From positions 62,001 to 126,000 of the forward strand of contig NZ_QOHJ01000003.1 of NCBI RefSeq assembly GCF_003319185.1: a stretch of DNA of 64,000 nucleotides, in the 5' to 3' direction. Below are positions 41,413 to 48,530 of this stretch, in pieces. The DNA is from Blastococcus sp. TF02A-30 (GTDB taxonomy: Bacteria; Actinomycetota; Actinomycetes; Mycobacteriales; Geodermatophilaceae). The position numbers were made by a program, and so were the translations under genes. How positions within the stretch are numbered: position 1 is the stretch's first letter; each line of letters opens with the position of its first letter. Under the pieces are notes generated by a model that was given only the letters and a program-made list of their open reading frames with translations, was not told the origin of the DNA and ran no database searches.

Positions 41413-42195
41413 TCAGTTCAGCCGGCGGGTCGTCGCCGGCAGCTCGCCTCCGGCCACCAGCGCGGCCGCCGCGTCCTGCAGCGCGGTGAGCGCGACCCGC
41501 TGGGTGTTCGGGCCGGCGGACACCCGGGCGACGCCGAGCTCCTCCAGTTCGCGCACCGACGGCGACCGCCCCGGGACGGCGATCACGCTGAGCCGGCCGG
41601 GGCCGAAGGCCTCCGCGAGCACCGCGATCTCCTCGCGGTCGACCGCACCCGGCACGAACACCACCGGCGCCCCCGCCCCGAGGTAGGCGCGGCCCCGGCG
41701 CACGGCCTCGGTGAGCAGCCCGGTGCGGTCGGCCCCCGGCTCGGCGCGCAGCAGCGCGTCGGTGCGGGCGTTGAGCACGAACTCCACGCCTTCCGCGCTG
41801 CCGGCGGCGAGGACCGCCTCGACCGCGGCGACGGCGTCGTCGAGCGGGCGCATCGCGTCCTCGAGGTTGCCGCCCACGGCACCGGCGGCGATCGCCCGGC
41901 GGGTGGTCTCCCCCGGATCGCCGTAGCCCGCCTCCATGTCCATCGACACCGGCAGGTCCACGGCGGCGGCGATGCGGGCCACCATGTCCAGGTGCAGGTC
42001 CAGCGAGATCCGCTCGCCGTCCTCGTAGCCGAACGTCGCGGCGATCGAGTGGCTGGCGGTGGCCAGCGCGCGGACACCCTCGACCGCGGCGACCACCCGC
42101 GCGGAGACGACGTCCCACACGTTGGGCAGCACGAGCACGCGCGGGTCGGTGTGCAGGCTCAGCAGGGTGCGGGCGCGGTCGGCGAGGTCGGGCAC
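41413..42195 (-). CDS. Isocitrate lyase/PEP mutase superfamily protein
   Basis: TIM-barrel carbon-carbon or carbon-phosphorus lyase-fold protein, 260 residues. Family elements are LVLPNVWDVVSARVV, ATASHSIAATFGYEDGE, SMDMEAGYGD (metal-binding Asp/Glu) and GGNLEDAM. It lacks the KKCGH motif of true isocitrate lyase, so it is probably a PEP-mutase-like lyase such as an oxaloacetate or methylisocitrate-type lyase; the reaction is unassigned. GTG start. It stands divergent to the Bfd/bacterioferritin operon; the iron box at 42245-42263 lies between them. Confidence 0.87.
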   Translation of the reverse strand: MPDLADRARTLLSLHTDPRVLVLPNVWDVVSARVVAAVEGVRALATASHSIAATFGYEDGERISLDLHLDMVARIAAAVDLPVSMDMEAGYGDPGETTRRAIAAGAVGGNLEDAMRPLDDAVAAVEAVLAAGSAEGVEFVLNARTDALLRAEPGADRTGLLTEAVRRGRAYLGAGAPVVFVPGAVDREEIAVLAEAFGPGRLSVIAVPGRSPSVRELEELGVARVSAGPNTQRVALTALQDAAAALVAGGELPATTRRLN

Positions 42196-42244
42196 CGGCC
42201 GAACCTAGCGCGTTCCGCTGACCAGGGAACCTGGCGCGGGAGAC

Positions 42245-42263
42245 TCAGGTAAGGCTAACCTCC
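42245..42263 (+). promoter_or_regulatory. DtxR/IdeR iron box before bfd-bfr
   Basis: TCAGGTAAGGCTAACCTCC matches 15 of 19 positions of the DtxR/IdeR consensus TTAGGTTAGGCTAACCTAA. It is 44 bases before the Bfd ATG. IdeR can activate ferritin genes and repress uptake genes when iron is plentiful. Confidence 0.8.
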
Positions 42264-42307
42264 GTCGAACGCTCCCCCGCCGTCTCCCGGTTAGGCGAAC
42301 CCCGCGC

Positions 42308-42514
42308 ATGTACGTGTGCCACTGCAACGTGGTGACCGACCAGGACATCATCGAGTCGATCGCCAACGGCGCCCGCTGCATCGCCGACGTCGCCCGCGAG
42401 ACCGGTGCCGGCCGCACCTGCGGGGGCTGCGTCGAGACCATGCGTGAGCTCGTGTGCCAGCATTGCCCGGTCATGGCCGAGCGACAGCTGGGAGTTGCAG
42501 GTGCAGCCCGTTAG
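42308..42514 (+). CDS. bfd: Bacterioferritin-associated ferredoxin (Bfd-like [2Fe-2S])
   Basis: Small cytoplasmic ferredoxin of 68 residues that donates electrons to bacterioferritin for iron release. The four cluster cysteines are in VCHCN (CxC) and RTCGGCVE (CxxC), spaced as in Bfd; two further Cys are near the end (LVCQHCP). ATG start 44 bases after an iron box. Its last 14 bases overlap the bacterioferritin gene, a tight bfd-bfr operon consistent with function. Confidence 0.9.
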   Translation: MYVCHCNVVTDQDIIESIANGARCIADVARETGAGRTCGGCVETMRELVCQHCPVMAERQLGVAGAAR

Positions 42515-42986
42515 TCCCCGAGTGGTCGAACTGCTCAACGATGCGTTGACCTTCGAGCTCACCGTCACCAACACGTACTTCCTCAACGCCCGCATGCTCG
42601 ACGCCTGGGGCCTGCCCAAGCTCGGCAAGGTCTTCTACGACCTCTCCATCGACGAGATGCGCGACGCCGACGCCCTGATCCAGCGCGTCCTGCTCTTCGA
42701 CGGCCACCCGAACCTGCAGCGCCTGGGCGCCATCCGGGTCGGCGAGACCGCCGAGGAGATGCTCGTCCTCGCCCTCGACAGCGAGAAGCGCGCCGTCGCC
42801 CAGTTCAACGCCTCCGCCCAGGAGTGCCACGACCTCGGTGACCACGGCACCGCGGCCGTCTTCGAGGAGATGGTCCGCGACGAGGAGAAGCACGCCGACT
42901 GGTTCGAGGCGCAGCTGGCCGCCATCGAGCGGGTCGGTGCGCAGCAGTACCTCGCCGCGCAGATCGCCACCGAGACGCCCGAGTAG
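42501..42986 (+). CDS. bfr: Bacterioferritin-like iron-storage protein with altered ferroxidase site
   Basis: Four-helix ferritin-like protein of 161 residues that should assemble into an iron-storing shell. Bfr landmarks: TFELTVTNTYFLNARM (Glu19, Tyr26), SIDEMRDAD (Glu52, heme-ligand Met53) and RDEEKHADW (Glu128, His131). Compared with E. coli Bfr, the His54 ligand is Asp55 and the Glu94 position looks like Asp93, so the diiron site differs. The ATP-like synteny with Bfd and the iron box support an iron role. GTG follows GGGAG inside the end of bfd. It ends at a very strong hairpin. Confidence 0.87.
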   Translation: MQPVSPRVVELLNDALTFELTVTNTYFLNARMLDAWGLPKLGKVFYDLSIDEMRDADALIQRVLLFDGHPNLQRLGAIRVGETAEEMLVLALDSEKRAVAQFNASAQECHDLGDHGTAAVFEEMVRDEEKHADWFEAQLAAIERVGAQQYLAAQIATETPE

Positions 42987-42990
42987 CACC

Positions 42991-43047
42991 GGCACCACGA
43001 CGAAGGGCCCTCCCCCGGTTCCCCGGGAGAGGGCCCTTCGTCGTGCC
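42991..43047. terminator. Very strong bidirectional terminator
   Basis: ACGACGAAGGGCCCTC pairs with GAGGGCCCTTCGTCGT, extended by GGCAC/GTGCC, between the convergent bacterioferritin and substrate-binding protein genes. Confidence 0.85.
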
Positions 43048-43051
43048 CGGG

Positions 43052-44002
43052 TCAGCCCAGCAGCTCGCGCAGGGCGTCCAGCTGCAGCGTCGCGGCGCGC
43101 AGCCCGATGCCGGTGTAGAAGACGTCGTCCTCCACGGCGTGCGCGTTGCCCTCGGCGACGGCGGTGAGCCGCGGCCACAGCGGCCCGGCGACGACGGTGG
43201 CCGCGCCGGACTCGTCCTCCGGCCCGTACGACGAGTACAGCAGGACGTCGGCGTCGGCCTGGGTCAGCTCCTCCGCGGACAGCTCGGCGAAGGTCGGGCT
43301 CTTGTCGGTGGGCAGCTGCAGCTGCCCCAGGCCGATGTCGGCCAGCACGGTGCCGATGAAGGACTCGGCCGTGTAGACGCGGATGGCGCCCTGCACGAAG
43401 CGCATGGCGCTGACCGTCGTCCCGGCGGGGTCGCCGATCTCCTCGCCCAGCGCGGCGGCGTCGGCCTCGTACTCGTCGAGCGCGGCCCGCGCCTCGTCCT
43501 CCAGACCCAGCGCCTCGGCGTCGAGCAGGAAGTTCTCCTTCCAGACGACGCCCACGCGGTCGGCGAAGACCGTGGGCGCGATCTGGGCGAGCTGGGCGTA
43601 GATGTCCTCGTGCCGCATCTTGCTGGAGAGGATGAGGTCGGGCTCGAGCGCCGCGATGGCCTCCAGGTCCGGCTCCGCGATCGTGCCGACCACCTCGACC
43701 CCCTCGGCGTCCTCGGCCAGGTAGCTGAGGAACTCCTCGGACACCGCGGTGGTGACCGCGCCGACGGGGGTGACCCCCAGCGACAGCACCGTGTCGAGCT
43801 CGCCGGTGTCCAGCACGACGACCCGCTCGGGGCGTTCCGGGATCTCGGTGCTGCCCATCGCGTGCTCGACGGTGCGCGGGAAGGCGGCATCGGACGACGA
43901 CGGCGCCGCCTCGCCCGCGGTGTCGTCGTCGGACCCACCGCACGCGGTGAGGGACAGGGCGGCAGCCAGGGCGAGCGCGGTCGCGCGGGCGGTGCGGGTC
44001 AT
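43052..44002 (-). CDS. Ferric-siderophore ABC transporter substrate-binding lipoprotein (FepB/FecB-like)
   Basis: Extracytoplasmic binding protein of 316 residues that captures iron-siderophore complexes. Signal peptide with lipobox LSLTAC, followed by an acidic Ser-rich linker. The periplasmic-binding fold shows ERPERVVVLDTGELDTVLSLGVTPVG and LEAIAALEPDLILSS, typical of the FecB/BtuF group. ATG follows GAGGAG; longer starts precede the iron box and are unlikely. No permease or ATPase gene is adjacent, so the transporter membrane parts must be elsewhere. The divergent iron box at 44086-44104 indicates iron-repressed expression. Confidence 0.92.
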   Translation of the reverse strand: MTRTARATALALAAALSLTACGGSDDDTAGEAAPSSSDAAFPRTVEHAMGSTEIPERPERVVVLDTGELDTVLSLGVTPVGAVTTAVSEEFLSYLAEDAEGVEVVGTIAEPDLEAIAALEPDLILSSKMRHEDIYAQLAQIAPTVFADRVGVVWKENFLLDAEALGLEDEARAALDEYEADAAALGEEIGDPAGTTVSAMRFVQGAIRVYTAESFIGTVLADIGLGQLQLPTDKSPTFAELSAEELTQADADVLLYSSYGPEDESGAATVVAGPLWPRLTAVAEGNAHAVEDDVFYTGIGLRAATLQLDALRELLG

Positions 44003-44085
44003 GGATCTCCTCGGAGCAGGTGCGCGTGCCGATGGCGACACGCTCTGGATCAGCCCCGGGTCGGTGTGCAACACTGCGACCAGGG

Positions 44086-44104
44086 ACAGGTGAGGCTAAC
44101 CTAA
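44086..44104. promoter_or_regulatory. DtxR/IdeR iron box in the siderophore divergent promoter
   Basis: ACAGGTGAGGCTAACCTAA matches 16 of 19 positions of the DtxR/IdeR consensus. It lies between the divergent siderophore-binding protein and siderophore-interacting protein genes and can control both. Confidence 0.85.
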
Positions 44105-44147
44105 GGCCGTTCGCCGATCCCGCCACCACCGAGCGGAGAGGCGAACC

Positions 44148-45071
44148 ATGACCGTCGAGGCCGTCCAGGTCCCCGTCTACCGCCCCTTCCCGGTCCAGGT
44201 GGCCCGGCTGCAGCGGCTGAGCCCGAGCTTCCTGCGGGTGACCTTCACCGGCGTCGACCTCGACGACTTCGCCACCAACGGCTACGACCAGCGGATCAAG
44301 GTCATGCTGCCGCTGCCCGGCCGCGACATCTCCGACTGCCCGGCCGACCCCGACTGGTACGGCGCCTGGCGCGCCCTCCCCGAGGACCGGCGGATGCCGA
44401 TCCGGACCTACACGATCCGCGCGGTGCGCCCGGAGCTGCGCGAGGTCGACGTCGACTTCGTCCTGCACGGCGCCACCGGCCCCGCCTCGGCCTGGGCCGA
44501 GACCGCGGCGGTCGGCGACGAGGTCGTGCTCATCGGCCCCAACGCCCGCTTCCCGGGTGCGACGGGCGGCTTCGAGTGGCACCCGCCGGCCGACGCCTCC
44601 TGCCTGCTCATCGCCGGTGACGAGACCGCCGTCCCGGCCATCTGCGCCATCGTCGAGACGCTGCCCGCCGGCCGGCGCGCGCACGTGCTGCTCGAGGTCC
44701 CGGTGGCCGGCGACGCCCTCAACATCGCCGCGCCCGACGGCGTCGAGGTGACCTGGCTGCCCCGCTGGACCGAGGGCAGCACCCCCGCGCCGCGCGGCGC
44801 GCTCCTCACCGCCGCCGTCGTCGAGGCGGTGCGGGAGCTCGCCGACGTCCTCGCCCCCACCCCGGTGGAGCTCGACGACGTCGACGTCGACACCGGCATC
44901 CTCTGGGAGGTCCCGGTCGAGCAGACCCGCTCCTCCGGCGTCTACGCCTGGCTCGCCGGCGAGGCGGGCGTGGTCAAGGGGCTGCGCCGGCACCTCGTGC
45001 AGGAGGTGGGCGTCGACCGCCGCTCGGTGGCCTTCATGGGCTACTGGCGCGAGGGACGCGAGAGCGACTGA
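44148..45071 (+). CDS. Siderophore-interacting protein (FAD-dependent ferric-siderophore reductase, ViuB-like)
   Basis: Cytoplasmic flavin reductase of 307 residues that releases iron from imported siderophores. FAD-binding RTYTIRAVRPE is in the N-terminal barrel, DFVLHGATGPASAWAE follows, and the NAD(P)H domain begins LLIAGDETAVPAI. The C-terminal signature is AFMGYWREGR. Length and order match the SIP family. ATG follows GGAGAGG. It is divergent to the siderophore-binding lipoprotein gene and under the shared iron box. Confidence 0.93.
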   Translation: MTVEAVQVPVYRPFPVQVARLQRLSPSFLRVTFTGVDLDDFATNGYDQRIKVMLPLPGRDISDCPADPDWYGAWRALPEDRRMPIRTYTIRAVRPELREVDVDFVLHGATGPASAWAETAAVGDEVVLIGPNARFPGATGGFEWHPPADASCLLIAGDETAVPAICAIVETLPAGRRAHVLLEVPVAGDALNIAAPDGVEVTWLPRWTEGSTPAPRGALLTAAVVEAVRELADVLAPTPVELDDVDVDTGILWEVPVEQTRSSGVYAWLAGEAGVVKGLRRHLVQEVGVDRRSVAFMGYWREGRESD

Positions 45072-45077
45072 CTCCGT

Positions 45078-45106
45078 TTGACGTGTGACATCGAGCGGTG
45101 TCACAT
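45078..45106 (+). promoter_or_regulatory. Promoter with embedded dyad for the small membrane-protein gene
   Basis: TTGACG (45078-45083) and TCACAT (45101-45106) are 17 bases apart, which would start transcription near the GTG at 45113 (leaderless). An inverted repeat TGTGACA-N8-TGTCACA (45084-45105) fills the spacer and overlaps the -10, a position typical for a regulator that touches the polymerase. The MerR protein encoded next door is the candidate. Confidence 0.45.
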
Positions 45107-45112
45107 GGAGGG

Positions 45113-45355
45113 GTGAACGGCGCCCACGACCTCCTGGCCATGGACGGGCTGAAGGTGATCGGCACCATCGGCTTCTTCGTCCCGGCCGCCATCCTCGTGA
45201 CCTTCGTCGTGGTCGCGATCATCCGCGACCGCCGGCTGGTCGCCCGGGAGGAGGCCGAGGAGGCGGCGGAGGCCGCCCGGCAGCGCGAGGCGCTGGGCGG
45301 GTACCAGGACGTGCGGGGCGAGCGCTCCGGCCCTACTCCCCCACCAGCCGGCTGA
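45113..45355 (+). CDS. Small single-pass membrane protein
   Basis: Protein of 80 residues: short N-terminus, one helix (VIGTIGFFVPAAILVTFVVVAII) and a charged cytoplasmic tail (RDRRLVAREEAEEAAEAARQ). No family recognised. GTG at 45113 is chosen because the promoter elements predict a transcript starting about there; GTG at 45098 adds five residues but lies within the -10 dyad. Its last 23 bases overlap the 3' end of the convergent MerR gene. Confidence 0.6.
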   Translation: MNGAHDLLAMDGLKVIGTIGFFVPAAILVTFVVVAIIRDRRLVAREEAEEAAEAARQREALGGYQDVRGERSGPTPPPAG

Positions 45356-46100
45356 GCTCCGCCTCCACCGCGGCGGTCACCGCCGCGGCCATCTCGGTGC
45401 GGAAGGCTGCGAGCACCGCCTGCGCCGCGGCCGGCTGCAAGCGGGCCACGGTCGTGCGGATCTCCTCGAGCTGCGCCGGCGGCGCCCCGGCCTCGACGAA
45501 GGCCTGCCACCCGGTCTCCACGAACATCTGCACGTAGATCCGGGCGATCTCCCGCACCCGGGCGTTGACCTCGCCCTGCGCGGCGATGAGCCGATCGGCG
45601 GGGACGCCGAGGCCGAGCACCTGCAGGCCGGCGGTGAGCAGTGCGGGGTCGAGCACCCGCAGCGTCCCGTCGTCGAGCCGTTCCACCAGGCCGAGCCGCA
45701 CCAGGCTGTCGACGATCGCCGGGTCCTCCTGGATGCCGGCGCGGGCGGCCAGCTCCACACCGGTGGTGGTCTCCGGCTCCGGCGGCAGCCACGGCGCGAG
45801 CAGCGCGCGGTGCAGCGCGAGGGTGGCCGAGCTGGCGCCGGCCGGCGCGCTGGCCAGCGTGCGCTCGATCATCGCCAGCGAGTAGCCCTCGGCGAGCATC
45901 TCCCGCACCAGCAGGAGCCGCGCGACGTGCTCGCGGCCGTAGTAGCCGGTGCGCCCCACCATGCGCGGGGGTGGGAGCAGCCCGCGGGCGGAGTAGGCGC
46001 GGAGGTTGCGCACGGTGACTCCCACGCGGGCGGCGAGCTCGTCGACCGTCAGCTCGCGGTCGCCGTCCTCGTCCCCCGCTGCGGTCGCACCGTGCGTGAC
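45333..46100 (-). CDS. MerR-family transcriptional regulator
   Basis: Regulator of about 255 residues. The N-terminal HTH reads LTVDELAARVGVTVRNLRAYSARGLLPPPRMVGRTGYYG, the MerR signature, followed by the wing and RLLLVREMLAEGYSLAMIERTLAS. The C-terminal half is a long helical domain without cysteines, so it is not a metal-thiolate sensor of the CueR type. GTG at 46100 with GAGGGG is chosen; an ATG at 46151 is possible, but a TGATAC element directly in front of it argues against. Likely targets are itself and the flanking genes. Confidence 0.87.
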   Translation of the reverse strand, partial: VTHGATAAGDEDGDRELTVDELAARVGVTVRNLRAYSARGLLPPPRMVGRTGYYGREHVARLLLVREMLAEGYSLAMIERTLASAPAGASSATLALHRALLAPWLPPEPETTTGVELAARAGIQEDPAIVDSLVRLGLVERLDDGTLRVLDPALLTAGLQVLGLGVPADRLIAAQGEVNARVREIARIYVQMFVETGWQAFVEAGAPPAQLEEIRTTVARLQPAAAQAVLAAFRTEMAAAVTAAVEAELSRLVGE

Positions 46101-46159
46101 CACCGACACCCCCTCGACCTCGTCACCTCCACGGTAACCGCCTCGTCCCATGTATCAGT

Positions 46160-46190
46160 TGTCGATGTCACCGTGATGGGTGTTGCATAG
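46160..46190 (+). promoter_or_regulatory. Divergent MerR/membrane-operon promoter with long spacer
   Basis: TTGTCG (46160-46165) and GCATAG (46186-46191 region) are about 20 bases apart, the elongated spacing typical of MerR-activated promoters. A TCAC-C-GTGA dyad lies in the spacer. The minus strand reads GTGACATCGA here, a 10-mer that also occurs at 45085-45094. Confidence 0.35.
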
Positions 46191-46214
46191 CCCTCATGGA
46201 CCGAAGGGGTTGCC

Positions 46215-48056
46215 GTGCTGCTCAGCGCTGAGACACGTCCGGCCGGAGGGGCCGCGCTCGGCGAGGTCGCCCTCGCCACGGGGATCGGGGCGGGGCTCAC
46301 CGTCCTGCTGCTCGGGTTGGTGTGGCTGCACCGCACCCGGCGGTCGACGATCCTGACCCGCGTCGGGACCCGGCTGGGCAAGGCCACCGGCGTCCCCGAC
46401 TGGGTGGCGCTGCCGACGATCCTCACCACCGTCTCGCTGCTCGTGGCGCTGCTCGGCATGCTCTGGGACATCGCGCTGCACATCGGTGTGGGCCGCGACG
46501 AGGGCCCGCTGGCCAACCCGGCGCACTACCTGATCCTCTTCGGCCTGTTCGGCGTCTTCGCCGGCGGCGTCTTCGCCTGCGCCATGCCGCTGGACGTCAA
46601 GCCCGGACCGGCCGCCGTCCGCTTCGTCCGCGGCTGGGACGTGCCGGTCGGCGGCATCCTGCTCACCGTCGCCGGCTTCTACGCCCTGCTCGGCTTCCCG
46701 CTCGACGACGTCTGGCACCGCCTGTTCGGCCAGGACGTGACGCTCTGGGGCCCGACCCACCTCATGCTCATCGGCGGCGCCGGCCTGTCCATCGTCGGCC
46801 TGCTCGTGCTCGAGCAGGAGGGCCACGGCACGCTGTCGACCGACGACGGCGACGTCAAGGCCGGCCGGGTCGCCCGGTTCGTGCGCCAGGCCGCGGCCAC
46901 GGGCGGCCTGCTCCTCGGCATGTCGGTGTTCCAGGGCGAGTACGACTTCGACGTCCCCCAGTTCCGGCTGGTGCTCGAGCCGTTCATGATCGCCGGGGCG
47001 GCCGGGATCGCGCTGGTCGCCGCACGGCTGTTCATGGGGAGGGGCGGCGCGCTGGCCGCCACGGCCTTCTTCCTCGTCATCCGCAGCGGGATCGCGCTGG
47101 TCGTCGGCCCCGGGTTCGACGAGATCGTGCCGATGTTCCCGCTCTACCTGGGCTCGGCGATCGTGGTGGAGCTGCTGGCGCTCGCGATGGACCCGGCCCG
47201 CCGGCCGCTGGTCTTCGGCGCCGTCGCCGGTCTGGGCATCGGCACCGTCGGGCACGCCACCGAGGCGGGCTGGACGCACCTCACCCAGGATCTGTCGTGG
47301 GGCAGCGACATCCTCGTCGAGGGGACGCTGATGGCGATCGCCGGCGGCGTGGCCGGATCGCTGCTCGGCACCCTGCTGGCGCTCGGGCTGCGCCGCCGGC
47401 TGCCACGGCCGAAGGTCGCCCGTTCGGTGCTGCTGGCCAGCCTGGCCGTGCTGGCGGTCTGCGTGACCAACGGGCTGATCGCCACGGTGCCGGACGACAC
47501 GACGGCGACCTTCGCCATCGACGACGTCGAGACCGACCCGCGGACCGCCGACATCACCGTCCAGCTCGACCCGGCCGACTTCCCCGACGACCCCGCGTGG
47601 GTGCAGATCACCGCGTGGCAGGGGCAGGGCCTCGTCGTCGAGCCGCTGGAGCGGATCGGCGAGGGCGAGTACCGGACCACCGAGCCGGTGCCGCTGCACG
47701 GGGACTGGAAGACGCTGCTGCGCGTCCACGACGGGCGGGTGCTCACCGCGTTCCCCATCTACCTGCCCGAGGACGCGGCGATCCCCGCCGACGAAATCGT
47801 GGCCGAGGACGGGATGACCCGCGAGGCGATCCCCGAGATCGACATCCTGCAGCGGGAGCTCAAGGACTCCGGTGGCGGCCTGTGGGCGCTGGCCAACCTG
47901 GTGGTGCTGTTCTGCACGCTGGCGCTGATCGCCGCGATGTCGTGGGGCGTCGGGCGGTACTCCCGCCGGGCGTCGGCCGCCGAGCCCTACCCGGACACCC
48001 CCGCCGACGCGCCCGACGGCGCCCCCGCGCCCACCGGGTCCGGCTCGTCGCGCTGA
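46215..48056 (+). CDS. Polytopic membrane protein with C-terminal YtkA/CopC-like domain, function unknown
   Basis: Protein of 613 residues, not confidently assigned. About 11-12 helices (residues 10-425) contain conserved-looking intramembrane His and Asp (LLGMLWDIALHIGVG, WGPTHLMLIGG, VPMFPLYLGSAIVVE). Residues about 430-560 are a soluble beta domain (GEGEYRTTEPVPLHGDWKTLL) resembling the copper-related YtkA/CopC-type domains, followed by a last helix and disordered tail. GTG follows AAGGGG. It heads a three-gene operon with a cupredoxin-like lipoprotein and another membrane protein, divergent to a MerR gene. A copper or respiratory role is inference. Confidence 0.65.
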   Translation: MLLSAETRPAGGAALGEVALATGIGAGLTVLLLGLVWLHRTRRSTILTRVGTRLGKATGVPDWVALPTILTTVSLLVALLGMLWDIALHIGVGRDEGPLANPAHYLILFGLFGVFAGGVFACAMPLDVKPGPAAVRFVRGWDVPVGGILLTVAGFYALLGFPLDDVWHRLFGQDVTLWGPTHLMLIGGAGLSIVGLLVLEQEGHGTLSTDDGDVKAGRVARFVRQAAATGGLLLGMSVFQGEYDFDVPQFRLVLEPFMIAGAAGIALVAARLFMGRGGALAATAFFLVIRSGIALVVGPGFDEIVPMFPLYLGSAIVVELLALAMDPARRPLVFGAVAGLGIGTVGHATEAGWTHLTQDLSWGSDILVEGTLMAIAGGVAGSLLGTLLALGLRRRLPRPKVARSVLLASLAVLAVCVTNGLIATVPDDTTATFAIDDVETDPRTADITVQLDPADFPDDPAWVQITAWQGQGLVVEPLERIGEGEYRTTEPVPLHGDWKTLLRVHDGRVLTAFPIYLPEDAAIPADEIVAEDGMTREAIPEIDILQRELKDSGGGLWALANLVVLFCTLALIAAMSWGVGRYSRRASAAEPYPDTPADAPDGAPAPTGSGSSR

Positions 48057-48086
48057 CCCGCCCCACCCGAACCGGAGAACCCTGCC

Positions 48087-48530
48087 GTGACCGCTCGTCC
48101 TGCCCGGCTGCCCCGCGCCCTCGGGGCGCTCACCCTGGCGCTGGCCCTCCCCCTCGCCGCGTGCGCGGGGACCGACGCCGACGCCGGCTCCGCTGCTCCC
48201 CCGTCGCCGTCCAGCTCCGCTCCCGCGGAGGACTCCTCGGCGGCCGCGCCGTCGTCGCAGGCTCCGGCGGGGCAGCTTCTCGAGGTGCAGGTCGCCGGGG
48301 GCCAGGTCACCGGCGACACCGGCCGGGTGCCGGTGGCCGCCGGCGAGCACGTGGTCCTCACGGTGACCAGCGACGTCCCCGACGAGCTGCACCTGCACGG
48401 CTACGACCTGACCGCCGACCTGCAGCCGGGGACGCCCGCCACCGTCGAGTTCGACGCCACCATCCCCGGCGTCTTCGAGGTGGAGCTGCACGAGGCCGGG
48501 ACGGTGCTGCTCTCGCTGCAGGTCGGGTGA
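48087..48530 (+). CDS. Cupredoxin-like lipoprotein
   Basis: Exported protein of 147 residues. Signal peptide ends in lipobox LPLAAC, then an Ala/Ser/Pro linker. The domain (about residues 60-147) has HVVLTVTSDVPDELHLHGYDL and FEVELHEAG, the strand pattern and His positions of EfeO/CtaC-type cupredoxin_1 domains. Copper or iron binding through these histidines is plausible; a Cys ligand of classic blue copper proteins is absent. It starts 30 bases after the large membrane protein and overlaps the next gene as GTGA, so all three are co-expressed. Confidence 0.75.
   Translation: MTARPARLPRALGALTLALALPLAACAGTDADAGSAAPPSPSSSAPAEDSSAAAPSSQAPAGQLLEVQVAGGQVTGDTGRVPVAAGEHVVLTVTSDVPDELHLHGYDLTADLQPGTPATVEFDATIPGVFEVELHEAGTVLLSLQVG

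Noticed and set aside
45084-45105. CRP-like site TGTGA...TCACA
   Set aside because: The half-sites are 12 bases apart rather than 6; a dyad in the promoter spacer for a MerR-type or other regulator fits better.
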